Shown here piece by piece: positions 24,357-34,071 of a stretch of DNA of 64,000 nt. The DNA is taken from positions 620,001 to 684,000 of the forward strand of contig NZ_JBHRTF010000004.1 of the NCBI RefSeq assembly GCF_042646205.1, read 5' to 3'. The DNA comes from Cellvibrio fontiphilus_A (GTDB lineage Bacteria; Pseudomonadota; Gammaproteobacteria; Pseudomonadales; Cellvibrionaceae). Positions within the stretch are counted from its first letter, which is position 1. Each line of letters begins with the position of its first letter. A program made the translations under genes and the position numbers. Below the pieces are notes generated by a model that saw nothing but the letters and a program-made list of their open reading frames with translations, ran no database searches and had not been told where the DNA came from.

Positions 24357-26744
24357 ATGAATTTGGTTAGCTCCCTGCGGTTGTTCACTCTTGGCGTTAG
24401 TTTGTGTGTGGCGTCGGCCCAGGCACTTGAGCTAGCCCCCACCCGCGATGTGCAATTATTGGATAGCCCATTCCTGCAAGCGCAGAACACTAACAAAGAA
24501 TATTTGTTGGCGTTTGATGCAGAAAAAATGCTGGCGCCATTTCGCCGCGAGGCGGGTTTGCCGTTTAAGGAAACTTATGGCAATTGGGAGTCCACCGGGT
24601 TGGATGGCCACATGGGCGGCCATTACGTAACGGCGCTTGCGCTGCTCTATGCTGCTACACAAGACAAGTTGGTGCTGGAGCGATTGAATTATGTGATCGC
24701 CGAATTAAAAAAATGTCAGGACAAACTGGGCACGGGTTACCTTGGTGGCATTCCCGACAGTAATAAAATGTGGAGCGAAATTGCGCGCGGTGATATTCGC
24801 GCCGATAACTTCTCCACCAACGAGCGCTGGGTGCCTTGGTACAACCTGCACAAAATCTACGCCGGTTTGCGCGATGCTTATTTATACGCGGGCAATGAAG
24901 ACGCCAAAAATATGTTGGTGCGCTTGTCTGACTGGACGATTGAGCTGACTAAAAAACTCTCGCCCGAACAAATGCAAACTATGCTGCGCACCGAACACGG
25001 CGGTATGAACGAGGTGTTTGTGGATGTGGCCAGCATCACCGGCGATAAAAAATATCTGCAACTGGCAGAAGCTTTTTCCCATCAGGCCATTTTGCAGCCG
25101 TTGCAAAAACAACAGGATCAATTAACCGGCCTGCATGCCAATACCCAAATTCCCAAAATTATCGGCTTTAAAAAAGTGGCCGATGCCACACACAACGAAA
25201 GTTGGGACAAAGCCGCTGAATTTTTTTGGCAAACGGTGGTAGATAAACGCACTGTCGCCATCGGCGGCAATAGCGTGAAAGAACACTTTCATGACAGCAA
25301 TGATTTCACACCCATGATTGAGGATGTGGAAGGGCCGGAAACCTGCAATACCTACAACATGCTGAAACTTACGCAGTTGCTGTATTTGTCATCGGCCGAT
25401 AAAGGCGAGCACACCCCGGCGATGAAATACGTGGATTATTACGAGCGCGCTGTATACAACCACATTTTATCTTCCCAGCACCCGCATACCGGCGGCCTGG
25501 TGTATTTCACTTCCATGCGCCCCAATCACTACCGGGTTTATTCACAAGTGCATGATGCTATGTGGTGTTGTGTCGGTTCAGGTATAGAAAGCCATTCCAA
25601 ATACGCCGAATTTATTTACGCGCGTGATCTGGATAAAAAACTGCCAGAAATTTTTGTGAATCTGTTTATTCCCTCGCGCTTGAACTGGGCAGAGCAGGGC
25701 ATAAGCCTCACGCAAAATACCCAATTCCCGGATGCGGAAACCACTGAGTTTGTAATTGAAAGCAGCAAGCGTTTTCGTTTGCAACTGCGCTACCCCCAGT
25801 GGGTTGAACAAGGTGTATTGCAGCTGCGTGTTAATGGCAAAACCATAAAAGTAAAACAGCAGCCGGGTGAATTTATTGCGCTGGAACGCCGCTGGAAAAA
25901 AGGCGACAAGGTGGAACTGGTGTTGCCAATGAAACCGCGCCTGGAAAAATTGCCGGACGGTTCCAATTATTACGCGGTGCTCTATGGCCCCATTGTATTG
26001 GCCGCAAAAACCCAACCTTTTAACGGCGAAAAAGTAAATTATTTCAGCGACGACTCACGCATGGGGCACATAGCCTCCGGCCAGGTTTGCCCGCTGGAAG
26101 CAGCGCCCTTTTTGTTGGGCAATAGCGATGAATTTATCCAGCAATTAAAACCGGTGGCGGGCAAACCGCTCACCTTTAATGCCAGCGGTTTAATTAACGG
26201 TCAGAATTTGCAACAGATCGAGTTAGTGCCGTTTTTCCGTGTGCATGAATCGCGCTACGCCTTGTATATGCCTTACAGCACCGCAGCAGATATTGAAAAG
26301 GCGCGCGCAAACGCCGCCGCCGAAGAAAAAGCGCGCCTTGCATTACAAGCCAAAACCATCGATCAAGTCGCACCCGGTGAACAGCAACCCGAGTCAGATC
26401 ATTTCTACAAAGGCGAACAGGCCGAAGCCGGTTTATACAACGGCCGCCACTGGCGTCACAGCCGCGCCTGGTTCAGTTATGAATTGAACGATAAAAACCA
26501 GGAAGCTAAAACCCTGCAAATCACCTACGCGGGCATCGATTCCGGCCGGAAATTTGAAATCCAATTAAACGGAGTAGTGATTGCAAAAGTGGAATCCACC
26601 GGCAATACGCAGGAGTTTTTTACGGTGGATTACCCGATACCTGCGGAATTAGTAAAAAAAGCCAAAGGTAAATACACCCTGAAATTTGTCGCGGCACCGG
26701 ATTCAATTGCGGGTGGTATTTATGGGGTTAGGTTGCTGCGCTAA
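24357..26744 (+). CDS. GH127/GH146-type beta-L-arabinofuranosidase, secreted
   Basis: 795 residues with a signal peptide ending ...SAQA. The N-terminal (alpha/alpha)6-barrel has APFRREAGLP, YGNWESTGLDGHMGGHY and NERWVPWYNLHKIYAGL. Zinc and nucleophile residues match HypBA1 spacing: E328-x-C330 (GPETCNTYN) and C404-C405 (MWCCVGSGIESHSKY). The first Cys of the pair is the expected nucleophile, and E309 (VKEHF) is a candidate acid/base. C-terminal beta-sandwiches follow. Length and segments fit GH146, which removes beta-L-Araf from arabinan, better than HypBA1, but the family call is from memory. It is convergent with the HD-GYP gene. Confidence 0.88.
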   Translation: MNLVSSLRLFTLGVSLCVASAQALELAPTRDVQLLDSPFLQAQNTNKEYLLAFDAEKMLAPFRREAGLPFKETYGNWESTGLDGHMGGHYVTALALLYAATQDKLVLERLNYVIAELKKCQDKLGTGYLGGIPDSNKMWSEIARGDIRADNFSTNERWVPWYNLHKIYAGLRDAYLYAGNEDAKNMLVRLSDWTIELTKKLSPEQMQTMLRTEHGGMNEVFVDVASITGDKKYLQLAEAFSHQAILQPLQKQQDQLTGLHANTQIPKIIGFKKVADATHNESWDKAAEFFWQTVVDKRTVAIGGNSVKEHFHDSNDFTPMIEDVEGPETCNTYNMLKLTQLLYLSSADKGEHTPAMKYVDYYERAVYNHILSSQHPHTGGLVYFTSMRPNHYRVYSQVHDAMWCCVGSGIESHSKYAEFIYARDLDKKLPEIFVNLFIPSRLNWAEQGISLTQNTQFPDAETTEFVIESSKRFRLQLRYPQWVEQGVLQLRVNGKTIKVKQQPGEFIALERRWKKGDKVELVLPMKPRLEKLPDGSNYYAVLYGPIVLAAKTQPFNGEKVNYFSDDSRMGHIASGQVCPLEAAPFLLGNSDEFIQQLKPVAGKPLTFNASGLINGQNLQQIELVPFFRVHESRYALYMPYSTAADIEKARANAAAEEKARLALQAKTIDQVAPGEQQPESDHFYKGEQAEAGLYNGRHWRHSRAWFSYELNDKNQEAKTLQITYAGIDSGRKFEIQLNGVVIAKVESTGNTQEFFTVDYPIPAELVKKAKGKYTLKFVAAPDSIAGGIYGVRLLR

Positions 26745-26762
26745 CGCGTAGTTAACAGCGTT

Positions 26763-27755
26763 TCAAGGATCCATCAGCGGTGCGCGTATTTCAAGAATAC
26801 GCGGCAGTGCTTGTTTAAAGGCGGCGACTAGTTCCGGGTCGAAGTGTTTGCCGGATTCGTTTTGGATGTAATCCACTGTGGCTTCAATGGTCCAAGGTTC
26901 TTTGTAGGGGCGTTTGCTGGTGAGGGCGTCGAATACGTCGGCGAGGGCGATGATGCGTGCTTCGATAGGAATGGCGTCGCCGACCAAGCCTTCGGGGTAG
27001 CCGCTGCCGTCCCATTTTTCGTGATGGCTGAGTGCGACACGCCGCGCCATTTGCAGCAGGCTGGAGCTGTCGTCGCCAATAATTTCCGCGCCGATGCGCG
27101 CGTGCTGTTTCATCACTTCCCATTCATCCGGTGTAAGTTTTCCGGGTTTGAGAAGAATTGCATCGGGAATGCCCATTTTGCCTACGTCGTGCATGGGGGC
27201 GGCGTTGAATAATTCCTCGGCATCGGCGTTGCCCATACCGGCGGCCAGCGCAATTTCGCGCGCGAAATGGCTCATGCGAATGACGTGCAGGCCAGTGTCG
27301 TTGTCTTTGTATTCGGCGGCGCGCCCCAGGCGCTGGATAATTTGCAGGCGGGTGTCGCGCAGGGTTTGTGCGCTCACCAGTGAGAGTTGGGCTTTTACCC
27401 GCGCGAGCACAATCGGGGCGCTTACCGGTTTGGCGATGTAGTCCACGCAGCCGGCGGCAAAGCCCTGGGTTTCATCGCTGTCGTCGGCCAGTGCGGTGAC
27501 AAAAATCACCGGAATATCACGTGTCGCCACTTGCTGTTTTAGCCGCTGGCAAGTTTCCAGCCCGGTGAGGCCGGGCATCATAATATCTAGCAGGATCAAA
27601 TCCGGCGCTTCGCTTTGGGCAAGGCTAATGGCCTTTTCGCCATCGCGGGCGAACAGCAGTTGGTAGTCCTGCTGCAGGATTTGGCGCAGCACCTGCAGAT
27701 TCAGGGGTTCGTCATCCACAACCAATAGTTTGGGGCGGCTATCGCGCAGGTTCAT
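26763..27755 (-). CDS. Response regulator with HD-GYP phosphodiesterase domain
   Basis: 330 residues. The receiver domain (about 8-122) has acidic DD at 14-15, phospho-acceptor D57 (LLDIMMPG) and K109 (AKP). The HD-GYP domain (about 135-325) has H189-D190 (MHDVGKMGIPD), HHEKWDGSGYPEG with GYP at 252-254, and ALADVFDALTS. The family hydrolyses cyclic di-GMP. ATG 27755 overlaps the kinase stop by four bases (ATGA), so kinase and regulator are translationally coupled partners. The output is probably c-di-GMP lowering after kinase activation; the stimulus is unknown. Confidence 0.93.
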   Translation of the reverse strand: MNLRDSRPKLLVVDDEPLNLQVLRQILQQDYQLLFARDGEKAISLAQSEAPDLILLDIMMPGLTGLETCQRLKQQVATRDIPVIFVTALADDSDETQGFAAGCVDYIAKPVSAPIVLARVKAQLSLVSAQTLRDTRLQIIQRLGRAAEYKDNDTGLHVIRMSHFAREIALAAGMGNADAEELFNAAPMHDVGKMGIPDAILLKPGKLTPDEWEVMKQHARIGAEIIGDDSSSLLQMARRVALSHHEKWDGSGYPEGLVGDAIPIEARIIALADVFDALTSKRPYKEPWTIEATVDYIQNESGKHFDPELVAAFKQALPRILEIRAPLMDP

Positions 27756-30700
27756 TGCTGGTCTCCTGTTACCCAGGGCGCGTTGCTGATCCAGGCCTGC
27801 AGTAACTGGGCTGCGGCATCAAAATCAAACATATCCAGGGCATTGTTCAATTGTGCTAATTCAGTGGCGGGCATTAATGGCTGCAACAGCGCGAGGCTCT
27901 CCTCCTCGATGCTGGAGCGCTCGCAGGCTAGTGCCAAGCGGCGCAGCAGTTCGGCGGGCACTGGTTGGGTTGCGATTGATGGCGGCTCGGGTTCGGGCAG
28001 CTGTGCTGTCACCCAGGTACCTGCCTCGGCAATGGCTTGGTTAATTGCATCGATAATGCCGGTTAGGGCGGTTTTATCCCCTGCCTTGTGTTGCTCCAGT
28101 TCGCGCAATTGTGCGGCCAGTTTGACCAAGCCCAGGTTCGCGGCCACCCCTTTCAGGCGGTGCGCTTGGGCTGGCAGGTCATGCTGTTCGGGCTGCAACG
28201 GGGCTTGTTGATAATCGCTGCAAAAACGGTTTATCGCCGCATATAACCTGGGCGCATCGCCCCAGCGGGCCAGAGCGCCCGGTAGATCAATGGTCCCCGG
28301 TAGATCAATAGCGCCTTGTTGATCGCCTGCGGGTGTTTTGGTCGCGGGTGCCAATTCCAGCTGCAGGCAGCGGGCTATCTCGCTGTAGAGTTCGTTTTTG
28401 TCGATGGGTTTGGAGGCAAAACCATCCATACCGGCTTTTTCTGCCTCCTCCCGGTCGCGCAGTAACACACTGGCGGTCAGCGCGATGATGGGAATAGGTT
28501 TGCGCTGTTGCAAACGCTCCCACTCGCGGATGATTTTGGTGGCTTGCAGGCCATCCACCTCGGGCATTTGGATGTCCATCAAAATCAGGTCTATGGCTTT
28601 TTCCTGATACTGGGCCCAGGCCTCCAGCCCATTGTTGGCGCGGTGCACCTGATGGCCATCGCGGCTTAACAGCAGCTCCAGTACCTCCAGGTTTTGCGGT
28701 ACATCGTCTGCCACCAAAATGCGCAGTGGCGGCAGGCTGGTGGGGGTTATGGCGGTGGGCAAGAGGCAGGCATCCACGGCTTCCAGCGGCACCAGCAGTT
28801 CAAAGCAGCTGCCTTCGCCCAAACGGCTGGTCAGGCTAATGCGACCGCCCATCAACTCCACCAGTTGGCGGGCAATAGTGGTGCCCAACCCTGTACCACC
28901 AAATCGGCGCGCCATGGAGGCATCGGCTTGGGTAAAGGGGGTGAATATCTGCTCGATACGATCAGCCGCTATGCCTATGCCGGTATCGCGGATCTGGAAG
29001 CACAGCATCTTGCCGGCATCACTCACCACCAGTCGCACTTCGCCCTGGGGAGTAAATTTCACCGCATTGCCCAGCAGGTTGACCAAAATCTGGCGCAGGC
29101 GCAGCTCGTCACCCATGACCAGGTCGCGCAGGTGCGCTGGGTAGTCCAGGTGTAATGCCAAGCCTTTTTTGTCGGCCTGTAACTGGAATTCCGCCAGTAT
29201 CTGCTGGCAGAGGCTGCGCAGTGAAAAGGCCTGGGGGTCAAGTTCCAGTGCGCCGCGTTCCAGTTTGGCGGTGTCCAGAATATCGTTGAGCAAACCCAGC
29301 AGCGAACGGGCGGATTGGCGCAGTGTTTGTAGCTGTTTTTGCTGGCTGGGGTTGAGTGGCGAATCCAGCAGGAGTTCGGCGAAGCCAATAACCGCATTCA
29401 TGGGCGTGCGGATTTCGTGGCTCATATTGGCGAGGAACATACCTTTGGCCACGGCGGCCTGTTCGGCATGCTCTTTGGCGATGCGCAGGTCTTGCTCCAT
29501 GGCTTTGCGGTCAGACAGGTCAAGTGCGAGTTTAAACACCTTCCAGGGTTTGCCATCCACATCCAGAATCGGGTTGTAGGCGGCCTGAATCCACACTTGG
29601 CGGCCATCAATACCCACCCGGCGGTATTCGCCACTCTGGAACTCCCCGCTCTGCAGCTTGCGCCAAAACTCGCGGTATCCGGCGCTGTTTACCTCCTCCG
29701 GGGTACAGAGTTTACTGTGGTGTTTGCCCAGTAACTCGGCTTTGATATAGCCGGTAAGTTGCAGGAATTTGTCGTTAATGGCGATGATATTGCCATCCAT
29801 ATCAAATTCGGCCACCGCCAGTGCCTTGCCGATTGCCTGAACCACGCCTTCAAATTCATTGGCGCGCCGGCGGGATTCGGTGACATCAATAATCACCCCG
29901 TCGATCCAGTTGGGGGTATCGCCTTCGCTGTAAACGTAAGTGCCGGTTTCCGATACCCAGCGCTCACTGCCATCGCGGTGGGTGAGGCGATAATCGATAT
30001 GGTAAGAATGGCGTTCGTGCAGGGCGACTTCCAGGCTACGGTTGATGGCTGGCATATCTTCCGGGTGTACCAATTGCCCCAGGGTGATCTGGTTGGTCAT
30101 AAAGGCCTGTGCTGGCCAGCCGGTCATGCGCTCCACCGCATCGCTGATAAACAGGGTGCGCCAGGGCGGGGAAAACTCGGTGCGAAAGGCGATGCCGGGC
30201 ATGTTGCCGATAAGGGTGCGGTACTGCTGTTCCTGCTCGTGCAGGCGCTGTTGGCTGTCCTGCATTTGCCCGTAGAGTTGGCGATAGCGCAGGATCATAT
30301 TGCCCGCCAGCGCGAGCATACTGAGCGCCAGAGTGATGGCGGTGATAATGCCGGCGAGAAATACCTGGCTATTGGTGGTATCTGCAGCCGGTTCCGGTGT
30401 GCCAATGATTGAACCCGGCGGGGCGATAAACAGCGCCGCCTCCATACCCACATAGTGCATACCGGCAATCGCGAAACCCATCACTACACTGGCGAGCAGG
30501 CTTTTATGCAGGCCGGTTAGCCAGGTTTGCCCGCGCAGGCCAAAGCGAATCCACAGCGCCACAATGGCCAGCAATACCGCCACCAGAATAGAGGCGGCAA
30601 ACCAGCGCGGGTCATATTTGAGTGTCGCCTCCATATGCATGGCTGCCATGCCCGAATAGTGCATGGTGCCTATGCCGGCGCCCACCAACACCCCGCCCAC

Positions 30701-31081
30701 AATTAACTGCCGGCGGCTGATGTGCTCGGCCGACAACATATGCAGTGCTACCCAGGAGGCAAATACCGAGGGCACCATGGAGGCCAGCGTACCCAGTGGG
30801 TCGTAGTGCACATGGCTGCCAATGCTAAACGCGAGCATGCCAATAAAGTGCATGGACCAAATCCCGCCGCCCAGCGCCAGCGAGCCGGTGAGCAGGGCGA
30901 TTTGCGCATGAATGGTTTTGGGCGCACGGCGGGTCATGGCCGCAATTTGCAGCCCTACGCAGGAGGAGCCAATCGCGATTAATACCGAAAGGCCGACTAA
31001 CCAGGGGTTGTAGCTGCCCTGCAACAGGCTGGCGGGGTCAGGGTTGAGCGCAAACAGGTCGAGCAATACAGGTTTCAACAT
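27752..31081 (-). CDS. MHYT-PAS-PAS hybrid histidine kinase with receiver and HPt domains
   Basis: 1109 residues from ATG 31081; a TTG at 31123 is an alternative start, and neither has a clear ribosome binding site. Seven membrane segments carry three MHYT-type motifs: MHFIGML (77), MHYSGMAAMHM (140) and MHYVGMEAA (208), proposed to bind copper and sense a diatomic gas. Two PAS domains follow (about 280-400 and 405-525). The HisKA segment has H555 in SHEIRTPMNAV, then HATPase_c, a receiver (ILMDIQMPEVDG) and a C-terminal HPt (AHRLKGVAANLG). It is a full phosphorelay in one protein, coupled to the HD-GYP regulator. It is unrelated in sequence to sugar sensing; the link to this locus may be positional only. 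Confidence 0.92.
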   Translation of the reverse strand: MLKPVLLDLFALNPDPASLLQGSYNPWLVGLSVLIAIGSSCVGLQIAAMTRRAPKTIHAQIALLTGSLALGGGIWSMHFIGMLAFSIGSHVHYDPLGTLASMVPSVFASWVALHMLSAEHISRRQLIVGGVLVGAGIGTMHYSGMAAMHMEATLKYDPRWFAASILVAVLLAIVALWIRFGLRGQTWLTGLHKSLLASVVMGFAIAGMHYVGMEAALFIAPPGSIIGTPEPAADTTNSQVFLAGIITAITLALSMLALAGNMILRYRQLYGQMQDSQQRLHEQEQQYRTLIGNMPGIAFRTEFSPPWRTLFISDAVERMTGWPAQAFMTNQITLGQLVHPEDMPAINRSLEVALHERHSYHIDYRLTHRDGSERWVSETGTYVYSEGDTPNWIDGVIIDVTESRRRANEFEGVVQAIGKALAVAEFDMDGNIIAINDKFLQLTGYIKAELLGKHHSKLCTPEEVNSAGYREFWRKLQSGEFQSGEYRRVGIDGRQVWIQAAYNPILDVDGKPWKVFKLALDLSDRKAMEQDLRIAKEHAEQAAVAKGMFLANMSHEIRTPMNAVIGFAELLLDSPLNPSQQKQLQTLRQSARSLLGLLNDILDTAKLERGALELDPQAFSLRSLCQQILAEFQLQADKKGLALHLDYPAHLRDLVMGDELRLRQILVNLLGNAVKFTPQGEVRLVVSDAGKMLCFQIRDTGIGIAADRIEQIFTPFTQADASMARRFGGTGLGTTIARQLVELMGGRISLTSRLGEGSCFELLVPLEAVDACLLPTAITPTSLPPLRILVADDVPQNLEVLELLLSRDGHQVHRANNGLEAWAQYQEKAIDLILMDIQMPEVDGLQATKIIREWERLQQRKPIPIIALTASVLLRDREEAEKAGMDGFASKPIDKNELYSEIARCLQLELAPATKTPAGDQQGAIDLPGTIDLPGALARWGDAPRLYAAINRFCSDYQQAPLQPEQHDLPAQAHRLKGVAANLGLVKLAAQLRELEQHKAGDKTALTGIIDAINQAIAEAGTWVTAQLPEPEPPSIATQPVPAELLRRLALACERSSIEEESLALLQPLMPATELAQLNNALDMFDFDAAAQLLQAWISNAPWVTGDQQ

Positions 31082-31153
31082 GGGGGCGGGCACTAAGGGT
31101 GGCAACAACACTATGATCTTCAAAGCCTAGTTGAGCCGCCCATGGGCGTCTAA

Positions 31154-32332
31154 TTACTCCTTTTGCTTTTTTGCCAGCGCCAGCGCGAGCAGGGTGATTG
31201 AAAGTGGTATAAAGGATATCCACAGCACTGTGCTCCAGCCGTAAGCGCCCAGAATCCCACCCGATAAAAACGAGCCCAGCGCCATCACCCCAAAAATCAG
31301 GAAATCGTTCAGCGATTGCACCCGGTTTTTCTCCTCGGGCCGGTGGCATTCCAGAACCCAGGCCGATGCGCCCAGAAAACCAAAATTCCAACCAATACCC
31401 AGCAGGATCAACATCCACCAAAAGTGCGCCACATCCAATCCGCCCAAACCCACAGCGGCGGAGATGGCAGTCAATACCAGACCCAAGGCGGTCATGCGCG
31501 CGGCGCCATAACGGGTGATCAGGGAGCCGGTAAAAAAGCTGGGCGCATACATGGCAATTACATGCCACTGCACACCGAGATTGGTATGGGTGTGGGAGTG
31601 GCCGTGCATATGCATCGCCAGCGGCGCGGCGGTCATCAGGAAATTCATCAACATATAAGTCACCGCGCCACAGATCACCGCTGCGATAAAGCGGGGCTGG
31701 CGCGCCACTTGCCACAGCGGCCTGCCGCCGGCTATTTCCGCGGCCGTTGGTTTGGGCAGGCGAACACCCAGCAACACCAGCGCCGAGAGCGCAGCGGCAA
31801 TCGCCTGCGCCAGAAAAGTCGCCACATACACCTGCGCCGGCCAGAGGTGCATAGTCCAGGTCACCAGCTGGGGGCCAACCACCCCGGCGGCAACCCCACC
31901 CGCCATCACCAGCGACAGGGCTTTGGCTTTGCGCTCGGCGGGCACAGCATCGGCCGCTGCAAAGCGAAAGGAGAGCACCACCGCGGCATAAACACCGCCA
32001 AAAAAAGTCGCCGTGCAAAACAGCCAAAACCAGCCGAGCAACAGCGCCACCATAGCCACCAAACCGGCAATCACACCTGCCGCTGCACCCACCAAAAAAC
32101 TGGCGCGCCGCCCATACAACCGGGCAATACGCCCCACCGGCAAAATACACACCGCCATACCCACCACAAAAATCGAAATGGGTAATGTCGCAAGCAGCGG
32201 GCTGGGCGCCAGCATGCTGCCTACAATCGCCCCAGTTGCGTAAACCACCACCGCATTGGCACCCGCCAATGCCTGTGCAATCACCAGTCGCCAGAGGTTG
32301 TTGTGCTGGGTTTTTAAGCTGTCACTTTCCAT
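31154..32332 (-). CDS. MFS transporter
   Basis: 392 residues from ATG 32332, preceded by AGAGGG; an ATG at 32362 overlapping the cupin stop is the alternative. About 12 membrane segments, with motif-A-like GRIARLYGRRASFLVGA after helix 2. The loop MHMHGHSHTHTN is unusually histidine-rich, which could bind a metal. It follows the cupin gene by 22 bp in one operon and is divergent from a LysR regulator. An export or efflux role is possible. The substrate is unknown and a sugar is unlikely from sequence. Confidence 0.83.
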   Translation of the reverse strand: MESDSLKTQHNNLWRLVIAQALAGANAVVVYATGAIVGSMLAPSPLLATLPISIFVVGMAVCILPVGRIARLYGRRASFLVGAAAGVIAGLVAMVALLLGWFWLFCTATFFGGVYAAVVLSFRFAAADAVPAERKAKALSLVMAGGVAAGVVGPQLVTWTMHLWPAQVYVATFLAQAIAAALSALVLLGVRLPKPTAAEIAGGRPLWQVARQPRFIAAVICGAVTYMLMNFLMTAAPLAMHMHGHSHTHTNLGVQWHVIAMYAPSFFTGSLITRYGAARMTALGLVLTAISAAVGLGGLDVAHFWWMLILLGIGWNFGFLGASAWVLECHRPEEKNRVQSLNDFLIFGVMALGSFLSGGILGAYGWSTVLWISFIPLSITLLALALAKKQKE

Positions 32333-32354
32333 GACGGGGTTTCCCTCTCGTTGC

Positions 32355-33023
32355 TCATTCATTCCTGGATTCCAAATGCCCGGTTTTAAGATAAATAGTG
32401 GCGCCATTTTGGCCGGCAGCCAGGTGCGGGTAATGTCCTGTGGGCAGCCGCAGCCGCAGCCAGCTGCCAGCGGGGTAAACCTTATCGGTTTCTACTAGGT
32501 CTCCCGTCAGCACCAACAACTCGGCTGATTGAATCGCCCCGTTGAATAAAAGGCAGCCGGTGGTTAGACGTTGGAGGCAAACCTGCTCATAGGTGCTGGC
32601 AAAAAGAGGGCAAAGCTGGCGATCCGCTTGGGCCTGCCAGAGTTCGGGGGTGTTGGTATTGATGCGCAGCGGTTGGGTTTCGCTTGCGGGCATTTGCCCC
32701 AGCTTGACGAAAATAAGCGCGCCCTGAAGGCTTGACGGCTGATGACTGGAGCCCGGTGGATTGCGCAAATACCATCCGGCCCGAAAGCTCTGGGCATCCT
32801 CGCTGAATGTGCCTTCCAGCACCAATATCTCTTCGCCTGCATCATGGCTATGAGCGGGGAAAAATGAATCTGGCGCATAGCGCACAATACTGGTGGCCCG
32901 CGCTTTTTCCGCGCCAATGCGATCCAGCATCACCCGTTCGACCCCCGGCTGCGGTGAGGCGACCCAGTGGTATTGATCCGGGGTGATGGAAACCCGTTGG
33001 GTGAAGTCAGCATTGATCAGCAT
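32355..33023 (-). CDS. ChrR-like double-cupin protein
   Basis: 222 residues. ATG 33023 is chosen because CGGGAG lies 7 bp upstream. The first cupin has metal-binding H58, H60 and E64/E65 (PAHSHDAGEEILVLEG) and a later histidine in PGSSHQPS. The second half is a degenerate cupin (LLVLTGDL, YPAGSWLRLR). It resembles the ChrR cupin domain of anti-sigma factors but lacks their N-terminal zinc-binding anti-sigma domain, so it is more likely an enzyme or small-molecule sensor. It is in an operon with the MFS gene and divergent from lysR. Confidence 0.75.
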   Translation of the reverse strand: MLINADFTQRVSITPDQYHWVASPQPGVERVMLDRIGAEKARATSIVRYAPDSFFPAHSHDAGEEILVLEGTFSEDAQSFRAGWYLRNPPGSSHQPSSLQGALIFVKLGQMPASETQPLRINTNTPELWQAQADRQLCPLFASTYEQVCLQRLTTGCLLFNGAIQSAELLVLTGDLVETDKVYPAGSWLRLRLPTGHYPHLAAGQNGATIYLKTGHLESRNE

Positions 33024-33157
33024 AGGTTGCTCCCGGGGCAATGACAGATTCCTCATCATCCCAGATTGGTTGGCCGTGGCAAATCAGATAAAGTTTCTTT
33101 TATTGAAAGAAAATCTTTATCGGTTTTTCTGGTCATGCGGCTTCTTTGGTTGATTTT

Positions 33158-34069
33158 ATGAATGCAAACTTACGTCTTAATGCCTTGCGTGCGTTTGAGG
33201 CTGCTGCTCGTCACAAAAGTTTTTCTGCAGCGGCAGAAGAATTACATGTGACGCCGGCGGCCGTTGGTCAATTGGTACGCACGCTTGAGGAATGGCTGGG
33301 TGCGCCCTTGTTTGAGCGGGCGAGCAGCGGGCGAATTCGCTTGGAACCCACGGAACTGGCCGAGCGCGCCCTGCCGGATATTCGTGCCGGGTTTGATCGA
33401 TTAACTCTGGGTATGGAGCGCTTGAGAGAGGGCGGAGCCAAGGGAATGCTCACGGTGACGGTCAGCCCGGCCTTTGCTGCCAAATGGTTGTTGCCGCGTA
33501 TTGATCGCTTCCAAAGCCGATGGCCGGAACTGGATCTGCGCCTGGACACCAGCCTCAAGCCGGTAGATTTTGTCGCCCAACGGGTTGATGTGGGGGTGCG
33601 CTATGGCGCTGGCCTCTGGCCCGGTCTGGAGGCTGAAAAACTGATGGAGGAGGAGATTTACCCTGTTTGCTCGCCGCTGTTATGGCAGAGCGGGCGCTTG
33701 CGCAACCCCGAAGATTTGCTGCGTGAGATCCTGATCCATGATCGCTCGATGGAGGCACACCGGGGTTTTCCCAGCTGGCAAGCCTGGCTTGCGAGGGCCA
33801 GTGTACCGGCAGAGGTGCCAGCGCGCGGATTGCACATCAATAATTCGGCGGCGGTATTGCAAGCCGCCGTTGAGGGGCAGGGCATAGCGCTGGCGCGCAG
33901 CGTTATGGCCCGCGATGATCTTGCTGCCGGGCGCCTGATCAGGTTATTTCCCGGCGTTCATTTTGTGTCGCCACTGGCGTATTTCCTGGTCTACCGCCCC
34001 GAATGCGCCAGCTTGCCGCGCATAAACGCCTTTCGGGACTGGATGCGCGAGGAGGTCGCCCCTGGCTAA
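33158..34069 (+). CDS. LysR-family regulator, GcvA-like
   Basis: 303 residues from ATG 33158; an in-frame TTG 12 bp earlier is possible. N-terminal winged helix: LRAFEAAARHKSFSAAAEEL with VTPAAVGQLVRTLEEWLG as recognition region. The effector domain starts near 95 (LTVTVSPAFAAKWLLPRI), as in GcvA/AmpR-type regulators. It is divergent from the cupin-MFS operon with about 135 bp between starts, the usual LysR arrangement, so it probably controls that operon and itself. The 3' end lies only 2 bp from the convergent GH97 gene. Confidence 0.9.
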   Translation: MNANLRLNALRAFEAAARHKSFSAAAEELHVTPAAVGQLVRTLEEWLGAPLFERASSGRIRLEPTELAERALPDIRAGFDRLTLGMERLREGGAKGMLTVTVSPAFAAKWLLPRIDRFQSRWPELDLRLDTSLKPVDFVAQRVDVGVRYGAGLWPGLEAEKLMEEEIYPVCSPLLWQSGRLRNPEDLLREILIHDRSMEAHRGFPSWQAWLARASVPAEVPARGLHINNSAAVLQAAVEGQGIALARSVMARDDLAAGRLIRLFPGVHFVSPLAYFLVYRPECASLPRINAFRDWMREEVAPG

Positions 34070-34071
34070 CA

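Noticed and set aside
31038..32150. Long minus-strand open frame (370 codons) overlapping the MFS and kinase genes
   Set aside because: Out of frame with both well-supported genes; Gly/Arg/Cys-rich composition without a motif. It is a high-GC shadow.
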